12,325 bases of DNA from Chrysochromulina tobinii. Its lineage: Eukaryota; Haptophyta; Prymnesiales; Chrysochromulinaceae. Shown piece by piece: positions 7,041 through 12,325 of the stretch (within the stretch, counting starts at the first letter, position 1; each line of letters starts with the position of its first letter). The translations under genes were made by a program, and so were the position numbers. The notes beneath the pieces are model-generated. The model ran no database searches and was not told the origin of the DNA. It saw only the letters and a program-made list of their open reading frames with translations. The stretch spans positions 1 through 12,325 of the forward strand of contig JWZX01000694.1 in assembly GCA_001275005.1 (NCBI GenBank), given 5' to 3'.

Positions 7041-7714
7041 CACGCCCGTGTGATCTCGGACGCTACACCGACTCGGCTATGCGTGCCGCTTGTTGCTCAG
7101 ACCGGTTGAGTCTTCTCAGCCCCCTGTGGCGCGCGCGCCTCCGCGCTGTCGGCTCAGTGCCCCCGGCCGTTGACAGCGTTTAACGTTCAGCTACAAAATG
7201 CGAATAACGTTTCAGTATCCCCCGTTCCAGTTTTCCTGTTTTGCGTTACTCGGTGTGTAATATACGAACAGTCGGTCATCGTCATGCGCGAGGATGCATA
7301 CGTTATGGTATAACGGTCGCGCGCCTAACGCGGAGAGTCATGAGTCAACACCGTCGATTTCAGTCGTCACGATCGAACGTGTCACGTCGGCCTCGAATAT
7401 TGCGTTGATAAACAGCGTGGCCACTACGCGCAGCAGCACGCACAGCTTCTCGCTGAGCGGTGGCCGGGCCATGTTCGTCCACATCGTTGTCGTGTGTGGC
7501 AAGCGCTCCTCGGTGTGATGCCTCAGCCAGGGAGCTACGCCGGCGGCGTGTCGAGCGTCCTGTGGAACCGTCTCTTCGACGTCACGACCTTGGCTCAACG
7601 TGTGGCGGCGCGGCGGCGCGCGCCCCCCCGGCGGTCGCGCACTCCGGCAGGTGCACGTCCCTCGGGCGTAAGGAGAATCCGCAGTCCCGCCTCGAGTCGT
7701 CGTAGCTACGCGAG
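7041..7714. other. Convergent 3' region between TMEM237-like and TPR-kelch genes
   Basis: The two genes converge, so both 3' UTRs fall here. The centre (about 7180-7340) is relatively AT-rich. The only coding-like piece is a 48-codon minus-strand ORF at 7338-7484, listed separately. A long plus-strand open frame beginning at 7494 runs mainly antisense through the kelch gene and is treated as a GC-driven artefact. Just past the kelch stop, GAGCTACGC-type units repeat at about 7703-7723. Confidence 0.5.
7338..7484 (-). pseudogene. Short ORF with one membrane-like segment, possible channel relic
   Basis: From ATG at 7484 the frame encodes 48 residues: MWTNMARPPLSEKLCVLLR, then VVATLFINAIFEAD and a polar tail to TGA at 7338-7340. 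The frame is open without ATG up to about 7598. The layout W...RPPLSEKL + hydrophobic run + NAIFE recalls the first transmembrane segment of polycystin-1/PLAT-type channels (RP-S-F-R-QR, hydrophobic run, NAMF). The match is weak and made by eye. There are no further channel segments nearby, so this may be a relic, a lone exon, a small real gene or chance. Confidence is low. Confidence 0.25.
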
Positions 7715-9574
7715 CTACGCGAGCGGCAGGCGCACCTCGAAGAGGTCATCACACTCGGAGGCTGGCGCGCTTCCCCCGAAGACGAGCAGCCGGTCGCTGG
7801 CCGCGGCGACGCAGTGGGCAAAGCGCGTGGCAGGCGCCCCTCGGGTAGGGACCTGCTCAAATGCCCCCGCCTCGCCACGCGCGGCCGCGTCGGGCGCGAC
7901 CGTCCACACGTCGTTGCTCAGTCCTTCGCCTGTGAAGCCCCCAAAGAGGATGAGCTTCGCCGTCGGCGCGTCCGCGGCCAGCGCTGCGGGCAGCAGCGTC
8001 ACCGCATGGCCCACGCGCCGGCAGGCCGAGTTGAGCGGGTTGGACCAGACCCAGCTCTTGAGGCAGAGTACACGCGCATCGTTCACGATGTCTTCACCCG
8101 AGCGTCCGCCGTGCACGAGGAGGCGCCGTCGTGTGGGCAACACCGCCGCAATGTGCATCTCCCGAGGCTGGGGTGGAATGCCAGTACATGTCATTGCGGC
8201 CCACTCAGCACACGGCGCACCGCCGCCCTCGGCCACGCCATCCTCGGCCGCGGCGCCCAGGGTGAGGCGCCATACGTCATTCCGATGGCTCTCGTCATCA
8301 GCGCCTCCGAAGAGCAGCACCGCGTTTCCCTCAGGGTCGGCTGTGAACGAGTGACCGTTACGTGCGGCCGGCGTGGCGCCCCGCGTCGCGAGTGGCGTGG
8401 TCCAGCGAGCGGTGAGGCCGCTCCGCGCCGGCACGTGCAGCAAGCTCACGTCATTCAGCAGCACGGAGCTGCGAGGGTCTTGCCCGCCAAAGATGAGGAG
8501 AGCTTCGTCTGCCTGTGTGGGCTCGTCTGCCTGTGTGGGATCGGTGCTGGGCGCTGCGCCGGGCGCGCGCAGGGCGGCAGCGGGCACTGTGGCGGCCGCG
8601 TGACCCGACCGGGGACTGAGCCCGCCTGCGAGCTCATGCAGCCGCCAACCCACTGGCGTGCCTCCCTCGCCACCCCCGCCATTCTCTTCTAGTACATACT
8701 CCCATACGTCCTGGTGAACGAGGCCGGTGCGGTCGGCGCCACCCACGAGCCATAACCGCCCGCCCACGAGGTTGAGCGTGGCGCCGCCACGCTGGGGAGG
8801 GCGCACGCCGCCGGGCGTCGGCAGCTCTGCCCAGCGTGGCCGCGGCTGTGCTACCGGATCGGACGCCGTTGCGCGCGCGGCGGCGGCGGCGGCGGCGCCG
8901 CTGGCCGCTTTGGAGGCCTTGGCGGCGGCGAGCGCTTGCTGGCACTCGCTGAGGAGCGGCGCATGCTGTTGCCCCTTCTTGAGGGCCGGCCGGCTCATCT
9001 CCGTTCGCAGCGCCTCGGCGATCGCCTCGTTCGTCGGTTCCAGCTTGAGCGCGGCGACGAGGGCCTTGGCTGCGTCCGCTGGCTGCCCGCTCGCCGACAG
9101 CGCCGAGCCGAGGCGGAAGTGCGCCTTGGCCGTTGTCGGCAGCAGCCGAACCATCTCGCACGCGTCGGCCACCGCCTCCGAGACGCGCTTCAGCTGCAGC
9201 AACGCGGCCGCGCGATTGCCGTACAGCAACCCATTAGAACTGTCGAGCGCGAGCGCCTCGCTGTAGAGCCCCGCCGCCTCCTCGAAGCGCTTGGCTCCGA
9301 AGGCTGCATTGCCGCGCTCCCGGATGGCTTCCGATTCGGAATTGCGTGGCGCAGGTGGCGGCGTAGGCAGCGCCGCAGGAGCGGGCGCCGCGGCTGCAGG
9401 CGGCTTCCTGGCCTCGGCTGCCTTGTAGTCGGCCACCATGTCGGCGGTGAGCGTATGAACAGGCAGCTCAAAAGGCTGAACCTGCTCGACCTCCTCGCCG
9501 TCGTGGTGTGTCTCAGGCCCCTCATCATCCGAGGTGATCTCCTCGAAATAGACGGCGACACCTCCGTCAGACAT
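7715..9574 (-). CDS. TPR-kelch repeat protein
   Basis: The predicted protein has 619 residues from ATG at 9574 to TAG at 7715-7717. The frame is open another 165 codons upstream but has no ATG until far upstream inside the opposite BART gene. Residues 1-50 are acidic (FEEITSDDEGPETHHDGEE). A Pro/Ala linker (about 57-77) leads to three tandem TPRs at about 83-184, Sti1/Tom70-like (IRERGNAAFGAKRFEEAAGL, YGNRAAALLQLKR, AHFRLGSALSASG). This is a carboxylate-clamp type fold that often docks HSP70/HSP90 tails. A poly-Ala run (about 226-234) separates six kelch motifs, with the double Gly at about 278, 363, 423, 489, 545 and 600, each followed by ND/DD-V/L-W-type blades. Six motifs make a complete six-bladed propeller. 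The role is probably a scaffold or chaperone-linked adaptor. No signal peptide, TM segment, BTB or F-box is seen. No intron is apparent. Confidence 0.9.
   Translation of the reverse strand: MSDGGVAVYFEEITSDDEGPETHHDGEEVEQVQPFELPVHTLTADMVADYKAAEARKPPAAAAPAPAALPTPPPAPRNSESEAIRERGNAAFGAKRFEEAAGLYSEALALDSSNGLLYGNRAAALLQLKRVSEAVADACEMVRLLPTTAKAHFRLGSALSASGQPADAAKALVAALKLEPTNEAIAEALRTEMSRPALKKGQQHAPLLSECQQALAAAKASKAASGAAAAAAARATASDPVAQPRPRWAELPTPGGVRPPQRGGATLNLVGGRLWLVGGADRTGLVHQDVWEYVLEENGGGGEGGTPVGWRLHELAGGLSPRSGHAAATVPAAALRAPGAAPSTDPTQADEPTQADEALLIFGGQDPRSSVLLNDVSLLHVPARSGLTARWTTPLATRGATPAARNGHSFTADPEGNAVLLFGGADDESHRNDVWRLTLGAAAEDGVAEGGGAPCAEWAAMTCTGIPPQPREMHIAAVLPTRRRLLVHGGRSGEDIVNDARVLCLKSWVWSNPLNSACRRVGHAVTLLPAALAADAPTAKLILFGGFTGEGLSNDVWTVAPDAAARGEAGAFEQVPTRGAPATRFAHCVAAASDRLLVFGGSAPASECDDLFEVRLPLA
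8505..8540. repeat. 18-bp tandem duplication in the TPR-kelch gene
   Basis: TCGTCTGCCTGTGTGGGC at 8505-8522 is repeated immediately at 8523-8540 with one final mismatch. On the minus strand it encodes PTQADE twice in the loop between kelch motifs 1 and 2 (about residues 346-357). The exactness suggests a recent in-frame tandem duplication. Confidence 0.85.
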
Positions 9575-9725
9575 GTCGACAAGCTGGAACCCGCGCAAAG
9601 CCACCTTCACTTCAGATGAAGGGGACTCAACGGAGTTTGAGCGCCGAGGCCCAGTGTCACTGTTGGTCGCCTCTGATTGCAGCCCTTTCGAAAGCGCTCG
9701 CCTTACGTCCCGCCAACGGCCTTTT
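9575..9725. promoter_or_regulatory. Putative bidirectional promoter between TPR-kelch and BART genes
   Basis: Only 151 bp separate the minus-strand ATG at 9574 from the plus-strand ATG at 9726, so both promoters and 5' UTRs must fit here or overlap the coding parts. The sequence contains CACTTCAGATGAAG (9607-9620), a short imperfect palindrome. ACATGT at 9571-9576 places an ATG on both strands. No TATA box or clear initiator was seen. Confidence 0.4.
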
Positions 9726-10178
9726 ATGCCCAGTGCAATTGCGATGCCGCCGGCCGCGCTGCCATCCGCTGCCGAGGCCGACGCCGAGGCCGAAAAGATC
9801 CTCGTGCACTCGCCCGTCCTCGACCGCCTCGAGGAATTCTTCTCCGACCCTTCTGTCACCAGTGCCATCAACGACTTCTGCTGCGCCCACGCATCAGTCA
9901 CGCCGCTCGCCGAGGGCGCGGAGCACCCGCTCGAGTACCACACGGCCTTCCTCGAGTATGCAAAGCTCATCGAGGAACAGGTTGCCGCCTTCATGGCGGA
10001 GCACGGCTTCTCAGAGGAGGACATCGTCATCGCCGCACTGCACGCTCCGCCAGGTGTGCATACGTGCATCGACTACTTACTTGCGTCAACCGAGTACACC
10101 GCCTTCCTGCAGCTCATGGGCCAATTCAATAGCCTCGCGGATGCTGTCGACGACACGAACGACTACAAGGACTCATGA
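9726..10178 (+). CDS. BART-domain protein (ARL2BP/CFAP36-like)
   Basis: The protein has 150 residues from ATG at 9726 to TGA at 10176-10178. After an Ala/Pro-rich leader (1-22), an all-helical BART domain spans about 26-135: SPVLDRLEEFFSDPSVTSAI, FLEYAKLIEEQVAAFMAEHG and IDYLLASTEYTAFLQLMGQF. This matches the family pattern of N-terminal helix, EY-x-LVE-x-IE, then a helix ending in LL-x-D/E-x-FxxF. Human ARL2BP is about 160 residues, so the length fits a stand-alone BART protein rather than the longer CFAP36. BART domains bind GTP-loaded ARL2/ARL3, which control cargo release and trafficking into cilia. ATG at 9573 in the same frame would add 51 unconserved-looking residues. I prefer 9726 because the TPR-kelch gene starts opposite at 9574. 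Confidence 0.75.
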   Translation: MPSAIAMPPAALPSAAEADAEAEKILVHSPVLDRLEEFFSDPSVTSAINDFCCAHASVTPLAEGAEHPLEYHTAFLEYAKLIEEQVAAFMAEHGFSEEDIVIAALHAPPGVHTCIDYLLASTEYTAFLQLMGQFNSLADAVDDTNDYKDS

Positions 10179-10554
10179 CGCCATGTATCTATCACTTTCC
10201 TTAGTCTCTCTCGGCGGCGTGTCACCACCCTCAAAGCGACTGCGAGGATCCGGAGCGTGACCCGTTGCAGTTCGGTTCATTACATTACAATGAGTCACCC
10301 AGGCGCAGTCAGTCGACCGTGTGTGAATTGTATGGCTGTTACAAACGAGTCAGATGTGCGTGTATTACATCCAATCGAAAATCGACGGAGAGTTGAGACG
10401 CGCGGCCACAGCCCGGCACACGCGCTTAACACGCGCTCGGCGCCCGCCCGGCGCCCCGCCCGACACTTGGCGCCCGGGCGGAGAGCCGGAGACCCGACGA
10501 CGCGTCGGGTTTGACTTGCATGGAGGAGTTGCAAGCCAGAGCCGAGACGCCCGA
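10179..10554. other. Convergent 3' intergenic region with GC-rich hairpins
   Basis: BART (plus) and the secreted LRR gene (minus) converge here. No gene is visible. The second half is very GC-rich, with a perfect 10-bp palindrome CGCCCGGGCG (10471-10480) and a perfect 8-bp stem, 3-nt loop hairpin at 10492-10510 (ACCCGACG, ACG, CGTCGGGT). These sit about 45-85 bp past the LRR stop on its 3' side. Confidence 0.55.
10492..10510. terminator. Perfect GC-rich hairpin between convergent genes
   Basis: ACCCGACG (10492-10499) pairs perfectly with CGTCGGGT (10503-10510) around an ACG loop, followed on the plus strand by TTTGACTT. Its place between two convergent 3' ends would suit transcript end formation or stability. 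Eukaryotic genes do not use intrinsic terminators, so function is only a suggestion. Confidence 0.25.
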
Positions 10555-12108
10555 TTACACATCGCCCGAGAGCGCCTCAAATGCCCGATGCACGTCATAC
10601 GGATTGACGCACGCTGACGCGTACTTGTGCTTGATGTATTCGTTGGCGATGACTTGCCAGTTGTGCTTGCGGCCGATTGCGCTGTCAGAGATGCGCTGCT
10701 GGCAGTAGTAGTTGCGCAGCGAATCGGTGTGCTCGTTCTGAATGTAAAGGTACTCGATGCTGCCTCCGAGCTTGGCAATCGACGACGGCATGTCGCCCTC
10801 GAGCTCTGCGGCACGGGGGGCAAGAACGCGTGAGCGCCTGTCGTGCGCTTCGTTTGGGCACGGGCGACGGTGCGTTCGAGCGTTTCGCTTGCGCGTACTG
10901 TTGCCAAACGTGTCCCAATAGTAGAGGTTCTGGAGATCTCCTATGTTCTGGGGCAGCGTGCCCGAGAGCTGGTTGTCCTGCACCTGAAAGGTCTCCAAGC
11001 TATCCATGCTGGTGATCTCGTTGGGTATGGTGCCGGAGAGCGTGTTGTTCTCCATCATGAACTCGACCAACCTGCTGAGCCTCCCGAATTCGGTCGGGAT
11101 GCTTCCTGACACCTGGTTGGTGGTGAAGCTGCCTTGCAAACGCCAGTACTTGAGGCTACGCAGATTGCCAACCTCGGTCGGGATCTGGCGCATGAAGCGC
11201 GACCAGTCCATCCTGAAGACTTGCAGCTTCCGCAGGTTGCCTATCTCGGTGGGAATGGTCGTGTTGTAGCCGTAAAACGAGTTGAAGTACGAGTCGGCGC
11301 CGACGCAGCATCCGTCAGCGCCGAGGTCAGGGTTGCTGGAGACGTCGAGCGCCTCGAGATTGGAGAGCTCGCCAATAGTCGTGGGAAGCGTGCCGTTTAG
11401 ATTGTTGTGCGACACGTCGAACTGCGAGAGGCCGAACGAGTAGAGCAGCTCGTCGTCGATCGTAAAATTAGTGAGCCCACCCGTCGAGTTGTAGTACTCT
11501 TCCGTCAGCTCGTTAATCAGCTCGAGCGACGGCGCATTCTCTTCGGGCATGGCGTGGGAACCCATGTTGCGGATCTCGGTAGGGATGGTGCCCGAGAAAC
11601 GGTTGTGCGCAAGGCTGAAGGTCGCAATGTTGCGCAGCCTACCGATGGTGGTCGGAATGGTGCCCGATAGCTGGTTGTGAGAGAGGTCGATGATGGTCAA
11701 ATTGATCAGCTGATCGAAGAGCGAATCGGGAAGGGTACCGACGAGATTGTTGTGCGAAAGCTGCAAACCGGTGATGCGTCCGAAGCGGCAGTTCTCTCCG
11801 TCAATTGGGTAGTAGCACGGGTCATCGCACGAGGCGCCCATCCAGCTTTTGTTGAACTCGGTATCCCGAGGGCAAGGGTCCGAGACAAGTGGGTCCGTGC
11901 TGACAATGTCCCAGTTGTGGTTGCCGCCCGGCTGCATCATGTGATCATCGGGGGCTCCTGGCTGCAGCGCCCAGCTGGCTCCGCCGGTCGCCTGGTAGAG
12001 CTCCACGAGCGCCTGCCGGTCGCCATGTCGAGCAAATCCAGCTAATGTGGGCAACCACGCTTCTAGCAGTATCACGCGGCACCAAGCTTGCAGCCCGTGG
12101 CGCCACAT
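10555..12108 (-). CDS. Secreted plant-type leucine-rich-repeat protein, two exons
   Basis: The spliced exons are 12108-10899 and 10805-10555, giving about 486 residues. The N-terminus (MWRHGLQAWCRVILLEAWLP) is a moderate signal-peptide candidate. An LRR cap follows: DRQALVELYQATGGASW, then NHNWDIVSTDPLVSDPCP and CRFGRITGLQLSHN. About 11 LRRs of the plant-specific L-x-L-x-x-N-x-L-x-G-x-I/L-P class run to the end (GTIPTTIGRL, GTIPTEI, GSIPTEFGRL and similar). Several N-glycosylation sequons (NLT, NKS, NST, NFT, NTT, NNT) and paired Cys fit an extracellular protein. There is no C-terminal TM segment and no kinase domain, so it is not a receptor kinase. A role in surface recognition, adhesion or protein binding is likely. 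The frame opens at GTG 12186; ATG at 12108 is the first ATG in frame, but a start in an upstream exon is possible. The stop is TAA at 10555-10557. Confidence 0.88.
   Translation of the reverse strand: MWRHGLQAWCRVILLEAWLPTLAGFARHGDRQALVELYQATGGASWALQPGAPDDHMMQPGGNHNWDIVSTDPLVSDPCPRDTEFNKSWMGASCDDPCYYPIDGENCRFGRITGLQLSHNNLVGTLPDSLFDQLINLTIIDLSHNQLSGTIPTTIGRLRNIATFSLAHNRFSGTIPTEIRNMGSHAMPEENAPSLELINELTEEYYNSTGGLTNFTIDDELLYSFGLSQFDVSHNNLNGTLPTTIGELSNLEALDVSSNPDLGADGCCVGADSYFNSFYGYNTTIPTEIGNLRKLQVFRMDWSRFMRQIPTEVGNLRSLKYWRLQGSFTTNQVSGSIPTEFGRLSRLVEFMMENNTLSGTIPNEITSMDSLETFQVQDNQLSGTLPQNIGDLQNLYYWDTFGNSTRKRNARTHRRPCPNEAHDRRSRVLAPRAAELEGDMPSSIAKLGGSIEYLYIQNEHTDSLRNYYCQQRISDSAIGRKHNWQVIANEYIKHKYASACVNPYDVHRAFEALSGDV
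10806..10898 (-). other. 93-nt GT-AG intron in the secreted LRR gene
   Basis: Translated through, this segment is a basic non-LRR insert (STRKRNARTHRRPCPNEAHD) in the middle of a repeat. It starts with GTACGC (10898) and ends with CCCCCCGTGCCGCAG (to 10806). Splicing joins GGC AAC A to AG CTC GAG GGC and restores the repeat as DTFGNKLEGDMPSSIAKL. Its length is a multiple of three and it holds no stop. Confidence 0.85.
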
Positions 12109-12325
12109 GTGCGATGTGGCAGTACGGGCAGCAAGCCAAGCACCGCCAGTGCGAAAAATGACTGGCCTTGCGCGCGACCCTGCCACAGCGGCGCGTTTCG
12201 TACATGTACCGGTATGCGCGCTTGGCGAGCTGGATTATGTTTAGAGTGCTAACGCCGGCTTCCCCACCCCCGTATGTCGTTTTTTGTCGTGTGTCGTTTC
12301 GGTGGAGAGGAGCTCTTACTTTAGT
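12109..12325. other. Upstream region of the secreted LRR gene
   Basis: The LRR frame stays open from 12108 to 12184 without ATG and is closed by TAA at 12235-12237. This stretch therefore holds the 5' UTR and promoter, or an upstream intron. No TATA box, repeat or second gene was recognised before the window ends. Confidence 0.4.

Noticed and set aside
5799-7043. Long minus-strand open frame (about 414 codons) opposite the TMEM237-like gene
   Set aside because: It mirrors the TMEM237-like coding sequence, is rich in Arg/His/Glu with no domain, and is explained by GC-rich codons on the other strand.
7494-8692. Two long plus-strand frames (286 and 292 codons) opposite the kelch repeats
   Set aside because: The kelch motifs on the minus strand are unambiguous; the plus-strand translations are Arg/Ser/Ala-rich shadows.
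1-12325. CRISPR array, tRNA, rRNA, transposase or phage-like genes
   Set aside because: None found on either strand by reading; repeats present are short and explained by coding repeats or promoter-like arrays.

Overview
The window looks like nuclear DNA of a GC-rich, unicellular eukaryote that builds a cilium or flagellum; a haptophyte-like alga is my best guess, but the lineage is inferred. The evidence is threefold. Spliceosomal GT-AG introns can be read at several places, one with a textbook CTAAC branch site. The proteins are eukaryote-specific: an APC/C subunit CDC26 homologue, a BART-domain protein, a TMEM237-like membrane protein, TPR-kelch, EF-hand/IQ and plant-type LRR proteins. No bacterial operon signals, tRNA, rRNA, CRISPR or insertion sequence was seen.

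Layout. Positions 1-574 hold no convincing gene. From 575 to about 5433 four genes lie head to tail on the minus strand. In transcription order they are a putative PX/IQ protein (4202-5433, 5' end unresolved), CDC26 (3629-3821 plus an unresolved 5' part), an AMN1-type LRR protein (2453-3596, three single-base frame breaks) and an EF-hand/IQ protein (575-1912). Then come a plus-strand TMEM237-like gene (5646-7040), a minus-strand TPR-kelch gene (7715-9574), a plus-strand BART-domain gene (9726-10178) and a minus-strand secreted LRR protein with one intron (10555-12108).

How the genes may relate. TMEM237 is a ciliary transition-zone protein in animals. BART-domain proteins (ARL2BP, CFAP36) bind ARL2/ARL3-type GTPases and are linked to cilia. 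BART and TPR-kelch start codons face each other across 151 bp, so they may share a promoter. CDC26 and the LRR gene are only 32 bp apart on the same strand and may share a transcript. These functional links are inference from position and family knowledge.

Most notable points: the CDC26 reading frame has no ATG and carries ATT where the family has its initiator Met; a 54-nt intron is bordered by 11-bp direct repeats; four AGTCA pentamers are followed by four TGACT pentamers spaced 9-10 bp apart upstream of the EF-hand gene; and frame breaks in one LRR gene fall only in homopolymer runs.
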